From: Desmodus rotundus
Lineage: Eukaryota > Chordata > Mammalia > Chiroptera > Phyllostomidae
Assembly: GCF_022682495.2 (NCBI RefSeq)
Contig: NC_071392.1
Location: 85,390,797-85,454,796 of the forward strand
Direction of reading: 5' to 3'
DNA length: 64,000 nucleotides
A program made the position numbers and the translations under genes. The notes below the pieces were generated by a model. The model saw nothing but the letters and a program-made list of their open reading frames with translations, was not told where the DNA came from and ran no database searches. Shown piece by piece: positions 45,431 to 56,940 of this stretch (positions are counted from its first letter, which is position 1; each line of letters begins with the position of its first letter).

Positions 45431-47223
45431 GTATGGGGTTGAACTCCAGACTGGGTGGGTGCCTGTGTTTGACCATGGTGACGGGTCCCTGAGAGGACAG
45501 TGGGGTGTCAGCATGGGATCAGAGACGCCCTTCCCTGCTGGAGCTCGGGAGCCCTCCCCACCCTGCCAGGAGTCTCCCCACCTCGCTCTGCTGTGTTTGT
45601 GCCCCATCTCAGCGCTGGGCTCCATGCTTGATCTTCAGGCTCTGTGTTTCTCTCTCCTCTTTCTGTTCTTCTCCAGACTCCTTCTCTCTTCTCTACCTGT
45701 TTCAATGGCTGTTTTGCTTTACTTTCCCTTTCTTATCTGATCTCTGTTTTTTCCCTCCCATTTTAACTCCAGCCCTGCCTTGTTCACTCTGCTGTGGCAA
45801 ATAGCTCTGTGTTCTTTGTGAACACCCTGCCTGACACCTGCATGCAGCTCAGAACTCTGCCCTGGCCTTCATCCCGCTCCTCCTCTGTCTCAGCTGATCT
45901 CCAGAGACCCCTGTGTGTCTTTCTGTAGTGGTTCAAGGGCTCAGGCACAGTCTGGTCCAGACAGCTGAGGCTGCGGTGGTTTGAAGGGTGATCCTGAGCC
46001 CCGAGGGCAGGGAACTGCAGGGGAGGGGGTCTCTGCGGGCACTGTGCTTGGTGGGGGTTAGAGGATATTAGTCAGTACAAACCACTACAACTGGAAACCC
46101 ACACCATCTTAGCAACCAACAAGGTGTGAAGAGGAGATATAGGTAGGAGGCCCCATTTTCTCAAACCTCTGGCTGGGATTACAGGGTTACAGGTCCATTG
46201 TGAAACACTGACACCCCATAACCACACTCTGGAGGAAGCTTCTGGTTGGAGGAGCAGGGCAGGGACACATGGGTCTGGGCTGGAGACACAGACAGGCTGG
46301 AGAAAGGGGACACGTGGGCCCCAGACTGGCTGGTGGGATCCAGCTTTGCCCACAGAGGGGGCCAGTGCTGGGGCTGTGATGGAAACTGAAAAGTCAGATC
46401 ACTGGGATTCAAGACACCTGGGGTCTGGGGCAGGCAGCTCACTCCATCAGGAAGTGACCTGTGTAAAGTGGTGATAACAATGCTGGGCTTGGGGTCCTCA
46501 CGCTGGAAGGGGCTGGCTTTGGTGTGGAAATCCTTGGTGCAGGACTCACCTTCACTGACCATTCTTTTCATTCTCATTGCTCACGGTCATGGGTCACAGA
46601 GTTCCCCTCTTGCCAAACCTGTGTCTCAACTTCCCTGTCAGAAACTGGTCCCGAATTTGGATCAAGGAGTGAGATCTGGGTTTGCCACACTGCCACTGCC
46701 AAACCTTATGCCTGTGGTCAAAACAGAGCCAAATCCAGGGCTCAGTAAATTCTGACAAGAAGGAGGATGCTGGAGAGATGGACATGGTCTCTCCCATCTC
46801 TCTGTCTTCAGCTGGGGACCTACTTTCAGACAATTCAAGAACTCCTTTCTCCCATCTGCCAGGCTAGAAACAGGCCCAGGGGTGTGTAACATGGACCCAC
46901 TGATGAAATGGCCTTTGGACTTTGGGATTTGTTCCTACCCAGTGAAAAAGCTCCTATTGCTTTTAAGATGGCAAAGCTTGGCTATGAACTAGGTCCCCAA
47001 ACCTGGCAGGGTGGCTTGCTGGGCACTCGGAGGAGGCAAGTGCTCAACCCAGGAGAGTCAATCCGGGCAAGCTGCCACGCACCCATGTGCCCCAGTGTAG
47101 GAGGAAATGTGGACATCTGAAAAGATAATAGCCAGGGGCACCTTGGTTCCTCCAAGCAGGTTACACATGGAAGGAGGAAGGGAGGGAGGGAAGAAAGAAA
47201 AAGAAAGAGAGAGGGGTGTGGGG

Positions 47224-47310
<87 letters not shown>

Positions 47311-47985
47311 AGGAAGGAAGGAAGGAAGGAAGGAAGGAAGGAAGGAAGGAAGGAAGGAAGGAAGGAAGGAAGGAAGAAAGGGAGTTGGGTATAGTTTAGA
47401 GAAAACAATATAGTCAGATGCGATGGGGAAAGTGTCTCTTCTAGGCAAGAAAAGGCTAATTCTTATATGTGCTTGTGTCCAAACTGAGAAACACATACAG
47501 CTTAGGAAACAGGACAATGATACTAGAAAGAGTCCATTTAGTTCCTAGGATTATGTTGCTACTGACAATCTTCTGCCTCAAAATCCAGGCTCATTCAACT
47601 CTGCTGGAGCCACTTCTAAGTCTCAAAGATTACATCATGCCCCAAAGAGGGCTTTGAACTTGGATGAAAAATAGACAGACCTACTCTTCTTATAGATATT
47701 CGAACAAGGCCCTGAGTGTGAGACTTTGCAAAGAAACCCAAGAAAATCAGGACATAAAGTCCCCTTAGGGAGACTGAGAGGACATGGGGTGACTGAAAAG
47801 AGGTGGCAAAATTGAAAGAGAATGGCAACAAAGAATAGGATGGTGCTTCCAAAACACACAGGACCTATTACATAGTTTTGCTTTATGATGACCTTCTTCT
47901 CAGCAAACAGACATGCACACACAGCCTCTACAAAACCCAGACCACTCTCAGACCAGCCCTGGTGCCCACCCCTCTCCCCTTCCAG
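45431..47985 (+). other. J-C intron
   Basis: About 2.5 kb between TRBJ1-6 and TRBC exon 1, similar to the J1-C1 distance in other mammals. No further J segment with an FGXG motif was seen. It contains the purine microsatellite at 47169-47380. Confidence 0.7.
47169..47380 (+). repeat. Purine microsatellite (GAAA)n then (GGAA)n
   Basis: About 21 GAAA units (from about 47222) run directly into about 16 GGAA units (to about 47376), preceded by a mixed 'ggaggaagggagg' stretch. The open frames through it are compositional only. Confidence 0.95.
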
Positions 47986-49338
47986 AGGACCTGAAGAAGG
48001 TGAAGCCACCCACAGTTACTGTGTTCGAACCATCAGAAGCAGAGATCGCCCGCACCCAAAAGGCCACACTCGTGTGCCTGGCCACAGGCTTCTACCCCGA
48101 CCACGTGGAGCTGAGCTGGTGGGTGAATGGGAAGGAGGTCCAGAGTGGGGTCAGCACCGACCCTCAGCCCTACAAGGAGCACCCCAGCCGCAGTGACTCC
48201 AACTACTGCCTGAGCAGCCGGCTGAGGGTCTCTGCCCCCTTCTGGAGCAACCCCCGCAACTACTTCCGCTGCCAAGTCCAGTTCTATGGGCTGGACAAGA
48301 ACGACACTTGGGAGGAGAAGGACGGTCCCAAGCCCATCACCCAGAACATCAGCGCTGGGGCCTGGGGCAGAGCAGGTGAGCGGGGCCTGGGAGGGCCAGG
48401 CAAGGAGTGAGGCAGACAAGAGAGATGGGGGAGGCATGTGGAAACCGCCAAGGCCAGGTCCAGAGAAAAGGGGGTGGGGTGGGAAGGAGAAAGCCCACCA
48501 TGCAGGAGAACAGGGCCCCTCTGGCAAGTTCTTCCCCAGATCCCCAGACAGCATCACTTTGCAGCCTGTGCCCTTACTCCCAGCCTGGGCGGCTCAGCAT
48601 CTGTGTGGTATGACCCCATCCCCTTCTAAGCTGTCCCATGGATGTCAAGGACGGTGTGGCCTCAGGGGCACAAAGGAAGGCAGACAGCACTAGACTCCTC
48701 TGGAATGGGCCTGAAGTTGTGGTGACTGCAAGGCTGACCTTGCGTGTCACCTGCTCACCCATTTCCCTGCCCTTTCTTCTTTCAGATTGTGGTATCACCT
48801 CGGGTAAGTGACCCTCTGCTTCCTGCTCTCCATCTCCCGTGAGTTTGCTCTGGAGCCAGAGAATGGTGGTGGTGGCAGGGCTGAGATACCTGCTCACAGG
48901 TACCTACCTACCTGCTCTCCCTTCCTGCCAACAGTGTCCTATCAGCAAGGGGTCCTGTCTGCCACCCTCCTCTATGAGATCCTGCTGGGGAAGGCCACCG
49001 TGTATGCACTGCTGGTCAGCGCCCTGGTGCTGATGGCCATGGTAAGAGGGGCAGGGTGGGCAGGCAGTGTGGAGGGAAACATCATACATAGGATGGGACA
49101 GGATCTCAGAGCCTGAACTTGGCCCTGATATAGCTTTCCAGCTCCAGGGAATTGTAACGGGACTGCTAGAACCTGTAGGGATCATTATAGACTGCTGCTT
49201 CAGAGGATGGGGCGAGTCAGACAGCCCTACCCCAAATCAGGGCCAGAGTCAGCCCCCTCTGACCCACTCCTACTCTTCATGGCCCGTAGGACCCTCAGAG
49301 TGTCCTCTTTTCTGTAGGTCAAGAAAAAGGATTCCTGA
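47986..49338 (+). CDS. TRBC: T-cell receptor beta constant region (four exons)
   Basis: Constant part of the TCR beta chain, which pairs with alpha and the CD3 complex at the T-cell surface. Exons are 47986-48375 (390 nt), 48786-48803 (18 nt), 48935-49041 (107 nt) and 49318-49338 (coding part), all with AG/GT borders. Exon 1 begins [20 protein letters not shown] and holds the immunoglobulin C domain (cysteines in [11 protein letters not shown] and [19 protein letters not shown]), including the FG-loop region [13 protein letters not shown]. Exon 2 gives the hinge cysteine (DCGITS). Exon 3 is the membrane segment, with its conserved Lys in [14 protein letters not shown]. Exon 4 gives VKKKDS and stop. 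AATAAA lies at 49532-49537. The 3' UTR ('ccagtctgtgttcctaa', 'aagccaataaaaatgt', 'cctggttgtgtttc') resembles human TRBC2 as I remember it, although the J cluster in front is J1-type. This points to a C1/C2 hybrid locus. Confidence 0.96.
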
Positions 49339-49560
49339 GACCAGTTCCAAAAGCACATCCGGAGTTGTTCTTTATCCTCGCCTGAGATTCACCTGTATAT
49401 GCTTCCAGTCTGTGTTCCTAAGGAGGTATTCTCTCTCCGCCTCTTATCTCCTTCCTACAGAGACACCTGTCCCTTCTCTCCGGGGCCCTGCAGACTGAGC
49501 TCTTCAACCCTGGATCTAAATAGATTAAGCCAATAAAAATGTCATGCCGGACCTGGTTGT
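49339..49560 (+). other. TRBC 3' UTR, TRBC2-like
   Basis: From the stop codon to about 20 bases past the AATAAA at 49532-49537. Its word order differs completely from the orphan exon 4 UTRs of units 1 and 2, so two TRBC 3' end lineages are present in the window. Confidence 0.75.
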
Positions 49561-50704
49561 GTTTCAAGAGTGTCTATGGAGTTCTGCCCTTCGAAGGCAC
49601 CACCTTCTCGTTAGGTGAAAGCACCACCTCGCAGGCACAAGGAGTGACTGACTATCCTCTCTGACCAAGGCTGCTCCCTCCTTTCATCCTGGTGGAGGGT
49701 GAACCATATGGTCCACACCCAGGCATTCCGGGGCCCCGGTACATACAGTTAGTCTAAAGAACAAGGTTCTGGGCTCTTGAGAAAGGGTGAGCCCAGGTGA
49801 CCCATAACCCCCACCTCAGTACAAAATAGAAGACAGGGTATACGTGTGGGTTAGAATGCCTGGTTGTTTCTCAGTTCCAGATTCATGCTCCATTTATTAC
49901 GTATTTAGGTTTTATCTGTGTCTCTTAACACCTACATCTTATCTTATTTCAGGATTTCGGCACAAGATTTAGTTCTGTTCTGCCTGTCTAGGTTAGAATC
50001 CTAAAGAAGACACGGAGTTAAAAATACTGAAATGTGAAACCTGAAGACTTCCCAGGGCAGGACACATGGGGTCAGGCCCTGGGGGAGGAATGGGGACAGG
50101 AAGAAGGGCTCAGTGGGGGTCAAGGTCCTACACCCATATAGCCCTTCCAACGGGCACCTTCGCTTAAAGGCTTGGTGACCGGCCGCCCCAGAGGTGGCGC
50201 GCTGAGTGCCCCCACTTTGGCGGATGGGGACCGTACTCAGTAAACTCTACATGCAGGTTGCATTCACTGCACTGAGGAGGCGGGGCGGGCACGTAGAGGA
50301 AAGAAGGCATAGGTGGGGGGTGAGAAGGACCATGTGTAAGGTACTTGAGGCCGAATGTTAGGGGTGAGAAGGAAGTCTGAAAGCTGAGAAAGGGCAGAGA
50401 AGAGGGAGTCCTTACTGATGGCCTGCTTTGCTTCAGACTTGGAGCTGGGCACTGTCCCAGTTAATGCCCACAACAACCCTAGAAGGTGCAGGGTTTAGTC
50501 TCCCCACTTTATACTTGAAGAAGGCACAGTTGATAGATCAACTGGTGGGTAAGCTGTGACGCTGGCGCATTCCTCTGAAGATGGCAATTCAGGAAGTGTT
50601 TCCAAGTCCTGACCAGGATGGTGCGATTGTCACCGGCTGGCCCTGCAGCAGCTGCTCCCAAACGCCAGGGTGGGACCCACTGAAAGAGCATGACGAGTCT
50701 TTGA
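49561..50704. other. Intergenic region downstream of TRBC
   Basis: No D, J or gene recognised. A GC-rich word CCCCAGAGGTGGCGCG near 50187-50202 has the core of a CTCF motif but is a weak match overall. Confidence 0.5.
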
Positions 50705-51128
50705 GTCCTGAGTGTATCTGTTTCCCAGCGCTGCTGTAACAAAGAACCACAGCCTTGATGGTTTAAAACAAAATGCACCAGAAGTCCAAAGTCAAGGTGT
50801 TAGTCAGGTTGTACTCCCTTCAAAAGGTCTAGGGGAGAATTCTTTCTTGTTTCTTCCCATTTCTCTTGGCTCCTGGCATTCCTGGGTATATGACAGTGCA
50901 CTCCAACCTTACATCTGTCTTCATGTCACTTCCTCCCTGTGTCTCTGTGTCTAGGTGTCCCTCTCCTTTTTCTTACCAAGGCAGGACTCATTGGACTGAG
51001 GACATGCCCTAAATTCAGAAGGACTTCATCCCAAGATCCTTAACATTTATATCTGCAGAAACCTTATTCCCATATTAGGTCACATTGGTGGGTATGAGTT
51101 TCGGGGGGACATTATTCATCCCACTACA
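50705..51128 (-). repeat. MLT1-like LTR (ERVL-MaLR), antisense
   Basis: Word order on the plus strand ('cccagcgctgctgtaacaaa', 'agaagtccaaagtcaaggtg', 'aggtcacattggtgggtatg', 'attcatcccactaca') matches the reverse of an MLT1-type LTR. Ancient mammalian solo LTR, non-coding. Confidence 0.6.
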
Positions 51129-52759
51129 CTGAGCATCCAGGAACCAGAAGTGAGAGGGCTGTCTGAATCGGCTTACATGGGCCAGGAAAGGAGGTGGTAC
51201 AGGGCAGGGGTGGCCAAGAGAAACCACCCCATGACTACAACTTCCCATCAGTCATAATTATCTCTGGATTTCTCTAACTGCAGTAGTTTTTTTTTTATTT
51301 GTTGTTGCTGTTGTTGTCTATTTGTTTTTGTAATGACTACAAATGTCCCTAAACAAAAGAGACAGAGTTTAGGCCCTAGACCAGTGCCCACAAAAGCAGG
51401 CCCTCCATTCTATAGATGTGAGTGGTGGGGAAGAGAGAGGAGCGGCTGAAGGGACAGTCAATGCCCCAGAGGGAACAAGGCATCGCATGGGCCAGAGGGA
51501 GTGGACAAGGACAGGGGTGTTGAGGGACAGGGTGTATGGGGGGGAGCTTTTGGGGGACAGGGGTTTGCTCCAGCAGTGCTGTGAGGAAGGAGCTGAGCAG
51601 AAGTAGGGCAAATGTCAAGGTGCAGGTGGGAGAGGAGGGTTACCCTCACCAGAGAGAAATGGGGTCTGCGGGCTCGGTGGCTGTCATCTTGGGGGTGCCA
51701 AAAGCAGAGGCCTTAGCAGGTGGAACGATGTGGGAGAAGCAGTTGGTCGACCCCTCGCCCAGGTGAGGAAGGAAGGCATGTCCCCTGCAAGATGAATGAC
51801 TCGATGCAGGAGACATAATAGAGACAGAGAAAGTTACAAGCTCTCTCTGGTCCCCACCCAACACCCCACTCAACCCAGGGAAGGCTCCTTCTCTCCAGTC
51901 TTCACAGCCACAGAGTATTGGTACTCGAGACCTCTGTTGAAGCTCCATGTGTACAACCAGGATGCCTCTCAGACAGCAGCACCCACAGCGTCCAGCTCAC
52001 AGGCCCTGGGAAGTTAGGCTCTTCTGCCTTTGCCTCTTCAAGAGGAGTAAATCAGGGTTGTCCTCATAAGTGGCCAGGACATGGGAACACCCCAGTTAAA
52101 GGGGCCCTGAGGGGTTTCTGGGTCCAAAGGTATTCCTGGAATGGAATTAAATTTAATTCCAGGAATTTAATGCCTGGAATTAAAGCCATTCCTCATCTAC
52201 TTGGGCCTGTCGAGCTGTTCCAGTCTCAGGCTGATCTGAGTTTCATCCCATTAAGGAAATCTATGGGCAGAATATAGTCCAGGACAAGTGATACCCAGTG
52301 CAGGGGCAGAACATCCTTACTGATAGAAGAGACTTAGAAGTCAAGCATCTCTAGAAGAATGCCCAGGGTACCCCAAGTTCTCGCCAGCCCCTGGGGTCAC
52401 AGCTGGACTCACCATGGTAGCAGCCTGGGAAAGGAACCTCAACCCTATGGCCTTTAGAGATTTATCCAGGAATCTGGAGGAGGAAGGAAGGAAGCATCCA
52501 ACTGGTGATGTGATAATGGGAACATCCTGGTGGGGGAAAGGGATTCCTGTGGGGAGGGGCCAATCAAGTCACTGTCACTTGCTCAGAAGAAGAATTTTCC
52601 TACCAGCATCAGTATTCAGTATTCGCTAGAGCCGGCTACCCTTCCTGCTGCACAAGCTTGGGCAGTCGCAGTGGGGGACAGACAAGGCTGGAACCAACAG
52701 AAACAAAGATTTTTTCTCTCTTGAGTAAGTGATTGCGGAAGAGTAAGTGGAAGAAAGAA
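51129..52759. other. Intergenic region
   Basis: No gene recognised. Contains T-rich low complexity at about 51285-51330 and nested inverted repeats at 52143-52184 (described under findings). Confidence 0.5.
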
Positions 52760-53265
52760 AACAAGGGTTTTAATGATTGTATAAAGAAGTGGTACACACA
52801 CACAATGGAATATGACTCAGTCATAAAAAAAATGAGATCTTACCATTTGCGACAACATGGACGGACCTAGAGGGTATTATGCTCATTGAAATAAATCAGA
52901 TAGAGAAAGACAAACGCTGCATGATTTCACTTGTATGTGGGATCTAAAAAAAGTAAATGGACAAACAAAACAGAAACAAACTCATAGACACAGAGAGCCA
53001 ATTGATGATTGCCAGGTGGGAGGGGGGTTGGAGATTTGGATAAAAAAGTTGAAATGGATTAAAAAGACAAACTGCCGGTTATAAAAGTAGTCGCGGGGAT
53101 GTAAAGTAGCACAGGGAATAAAGTCAGTGACATTGTCATAACTGGCACGGCGTCAGACGGGTACTGGACTTCTCAGGGCGATCACTCTGTAAGTCACATA
53201 AATGTCCAATCACCATGAAACCACGTATGTCCATTGTAATTGGAAAATACATTTAAAAAAAGAGA
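52760..53265 (+). mobile_element. L1 3'-end fragment, sense, older family
   Basis: Reads 'caatggaatatgactcagtc', 'gacaacatggacggacctag', 'tgctcattgaaataaatcag' and 'gatttcacttgtatgtggga', the 3' end of an L1 of a different and older type from those in the units, ending in an A-rich tail near 53245-53270. Confidence 0.75.
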
Positions 53266-55334
53266 AAAAAGGATTTTGGAACGAGACAGGTTGGGAAAAG
53301 AGCAAGGGATTCTGGTAGACACTAATGTCTCCATGAGCTACTTCTCCATTTTTCTCCTTTGATGGGCCCCAGAGAGTGGTAACCTGTGTGACCTCAGCCC
53401 CTAGCAGTATGTGTGAACACAGCTCCAGATGTCCCATAAAGGAGAAACTTCGTGAGGTCTCTCTTCTTAGGGATGGATGTGGGAATGGAGAATTGGTACC
53501 AGAGAATTAGTACTCTTAAAGCTATATGCGTAAAACCAAAACATGCTCCTACCTAGGCGTACTACATTTAGGGGTGCTGAGATGTTGGTGGAGACCTCGG
53601 GAATCACGCAAAACCCCAAGTCCCTTCTTAGCGCTGCCACTGACCCAAGGACGAATCTGTCCTCTGCAGCCCCACTGACTGCTCCTTCAACTCTCATCAC
53701 CACGTCCGCTTTGGCCACGGTCAGGTGGAAATTACCCTCCGCCACATAGGACTCACAGTAGAGAAGGCCACCAAGCCTGAGCAACAGTTTTAACTACAGT
53801 TCATTCTCATTACTTGTGGCAGACTCCCATTGTTTTCAGAAAGGTTGTTTCTGGGTCTTGACACCCCATCACGGGAGGCATTATCCATCCCGTCTGGGCC
53901 CAGAACACGAAGCATCCCCTGCCTCATTCTAGAGTTGGGTATCCTCCCTTCCCATCTCAGGACTTTCTTCTCTTGCACTGTGCTTGTGGACCTGAAGTCC
54001 CTGGGTTCTTAGCGCCCCTCTGCCTCTCCTTAAAATGTATTGTGACAATATTTGGTCATCCCCAGAATCACGTCCCTCCAACAGACAACATATTCTCTGC
54101 TCACCACAGCCCTCCCCGACCGTCCCAGGTACATGACTTTCTCCTCCATCTCCACCCATGGTCTTTACCTCTGTTGCACTTGGACTCCTTGAGGGCTTCT
54201 TGGGGAAGACGGGGTCCCAGAGGTGAATCAAAGGATCTGTATGTGAGCAAGAAGGGCCTGAAAATGAGCCCCCAACTGTGACAATTCCCACGGAAGTTTC
54301 ATCAGCCTGCTCTAACTGACCTCATCTATCCTCTGTAAGTACGAGGAGGGTCTTGACAGAAATACTGCGTCCTGGCCAGACTCGTTGACAGGAGTGAGCT
54401 TTAAAACAGTGCCTTCGTAGTGATCCTGGGCATGACCCCTTCTGACCAGGACGAGGCCATTCCAGCAATTACACCTCGGCCCTCTGCACCCTCCCTCCCA
54501 CGGTGCGACTGGGTCCTGACTAGATCTTAGACCCATCGACATTCTGGTTGGTAAAGAAGCATAAATTGCAGTCTTGAGTCTCTCCCCAGAAAACCCTTGA
54601 CTTGTCCAGTTAGGTCATTTCCCCACTGGGCAGCTCTATGAAGAATCTGGCCTGATTGGGTGTCCATAAAACTGTGCAGTGCCCTTCATTGGTCATAATC
54701 ACACTCCTACGAGAGCCCTTCCTAAGACGCCTCGAGCCAAGATCCCACAAATCTATGAGAGACAGAATAAGCAGAAGTTTAAAAGCTTGAGTGTGCAGAA
54801 TGGAAAAAGCACACGGGAAATGGGTGAGAACGTCACATAAAGAATGTGGACTTTATTATCGTTCACTTCTGAGGATGGGAAAAGTCACTCAGGAGTAAAA
54901 GTAGAGCAGACCACTAGATTTCCAAATAACACCCTGCAACTATGCCAGATATCTTTAAAGATAAATTTATGATAATGATATGCATAATAATATCGTATAA
55001 AGCAAAACTGTGAATCTTACAGAAACCTAACAAAATGCTTGCTATTGTCACTATCAATCAAACTAAAGTCACACATTCTCCCGTAATCCTATAGAAGGAG
55101 AGAAAAGGAGTGTAGTTAGTGTTACATAGACCGCATAGTGGCCTGTTCGGATTCTGTGCTGGTCTTATAACTGTAACAGTGTCTTTAGGTTTGAAACTAT
55201 GTGAAAGAAACCAAATTGACTCTACTGCATTATTTTCCAAGTAAGTCAGAAATTAATTAAATTTGAATTCCAACAATATCTTCAATAAATAAATGGAACA
55301 GTAGCTTTCAAAAATGAATACACACACGCACACT
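53266..55334. other. Intergenic region
   Basis: No gene that I can support. A 106-codon open frame on the minus strand at 53467-53784 has no recognisable domain. Confidence 0.45.
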
Positions 55335-55530
55335 TCAAAGTCAAAGAGACCCAGGTTCAAGCCTTAGGTCTGCCACCTACCAGCTATGTGGCCTGGAGCA
55401 AGGGACAGCTCTGAGACACAGCCTTCCTTCCTATAAAATGGGCTCAGCGCCAACCCCAACCTCACATGAGGTGATTTCATGTAGTTTAATCCACACACCA
55501 AGTAAAGCTGTCATCACAGCATCAATAAGC
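55335..55530 (+). repeat. MIR element
   Basis: MIR words in order: 'gacccaggttcaagccttag', 'ccacctaccagctatgtggc', 'cctataaaatgggctcagc' and 'cacatgaggtgatttcatg'. Confidence 0.75.
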
Positions 55531-55968
55531 ATCGGCTGCTATTATGATAACTGGTATCAGCCTAAAGATTCTTTTCAGGCTAAATGTGTCTAGTTGTCTC
55601 ACTTTTTGTCCCATGTGGCACAGTTTTGAGCACCCCCTGCTCTCCACAGCCCAGCCCCTCTGTTCTGAAAACATTCTCTACAATGTGGTGTCCAGAACAG
55701 GAGGCTCTGTACCTCCTCATTCTCAATGTCCTCTCCACTCAGCCGTTGGGGCAACTTTTCACCCCATGGACGCACAGAGCTCTCTTTTCACCCCAGCCCC
55801 TGTCTTTTTCACACTCACTGCAATGTGTGCAAGATGCAAGCCATGTATCATCCTTCTAGTGTTCAGATGGTTGGTGCTCTCTGTTTTGGAGGTTGGCTGG
55901 GGGTGGGGAGTACTTGTTTAGTTTTATCGTATGTCTTCGGCTCGTCTCTCCACCCTATCTCTTTTCTG

Positions 55969-56008
55969 CAGGATTCTAATTGTGGTTCATCCCACAATTA
56001 GAATCCTG
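55969..56008. repeat. Perfect 17-bp inverted repeat with 6-base loop
   Basis: Left arm CAGGATTCTAATTGTGG (55969-55985), loop TTCATC, right arm its exact complement (55992-56008). It would form a stable hairpin or cruciform. No associated gene, terminator or transposon end was recognised. Confidence 0.95.
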
Positions 56009-56689
56009 TGTTATTAACCCCTCCAGCCTCATGCCTCCTCAGATACCATGGCCATGCCTTATTTATTCTTATACAAGTAGTTCATGAAATTCACAGGAAG
56101 ATCTCAGCTCAACATAAAGCCCATGTTCCCTAAGCACTGTCTGAGATCCGGGAGCTGCTGAGAAGCAGAGAGTAGCTTCTAGCCCTCCTCTGCCCACAGC
56201 TGCATGGCCCTGGGCACCTCATTTTTCTTCTCTGGGCTTCTATAGCCTGTTCTGTGAGGTGTGGAGTTGGGGGAAAGTGATCTCTAGCAATCTTCCAGCT
56301 CTTCCCATCAGATTCAGTGATTCAACGTCTGCAGGCCTCAAACCCCATAATGAAGGCAACTCAGCTGGGGAATCTAAGCTCTTCCCAGACGCAAATTACT
56401 CATACCTGTGACACAGCCTTAGCGGGTGGTGATGGTGAAAGGGGGTATGGGGCTTACCCTGGGTCCCACAGTTCCCCAAGGCACCGACCTGGCACCCTGA
56501 CACCTGCACCCTGACCCTCCTCCAGGAAAGAGCTCCAGGGCCATGAATGAGGAGACACAAATTATGTTTAAAGGAGAACGGCCTTAATCAAAGGCCAGGA
56601 AGTAAGGAGCTGCAGTTGGGGTCTTTTCAGGAGACACCTGGGGAAGAAGGGACAGGGTGTCTGAACCCAATGCTCGCTGCAGCCTGGCT

Positions 56690-56940
56690 GTTTATCTCTG
56701 AGCAACATCAGCCCAGGGAATAACAGCCGCCCACCTGCCCCTAGTGCCATCTCGGGGACTCACAACAGGATGTGGTTTGACATTTACCAGATTCTGCCTT
56801 GGGGGGTGCCTGTGAAAGTCCCTCCCCCTACCCACCCTCTGAGCACCAGGGCAGCCGCAGCACCACATCCTGGCCCGACCTCTTCCTGTGCCGCTCTCTC
56901 CACCTGTGCCCCTGGCGAGCAGCCCAGCTGTGCAAGGAGA
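56690..56940 (+). promoter_or_regulatory. Candidate TCR-beta enhancer (E-beta)
   Basis: About 7.4 kb downstream of the TRBC stop and 3.9 kb from TRBV30, the expected place. It contains CAGGATGTGGTTT at 56766-56778, the ETS-RUNX composite known from E-beta. A second copy lies on the opposite strand (ACCACATCCTG, 56862-56872). Also present are a GATA-type TTATCT near 56692, an ETS-like CTTCCTGTG at about 56882, and E-boxes CACCTG (56901-56906) and CAGCTG (about 56928). Boundaries are approximate. Confidence 0.75.

Noticed and set aside
47058..47517. Long frames of KKER or FLPS repeats on both strands
   Set aside because: Translations of the GAAA/GGAA microsatellite, with no other coding signal.
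48033..48557. 174-codon minus-strand frame opposite TRBC exon 1
   Set aside because: Shadow of the constant-domain exon on the other strand; the plus strand has the conserved domain and splice sites.
53467..53784. 106-codon minus-strand frame with a plausible amino acid mix
   Set aside because: No recognisable family, splice pattern or promoter. I could not match it to a TRBV, a known retrocopy or a transposon protein.
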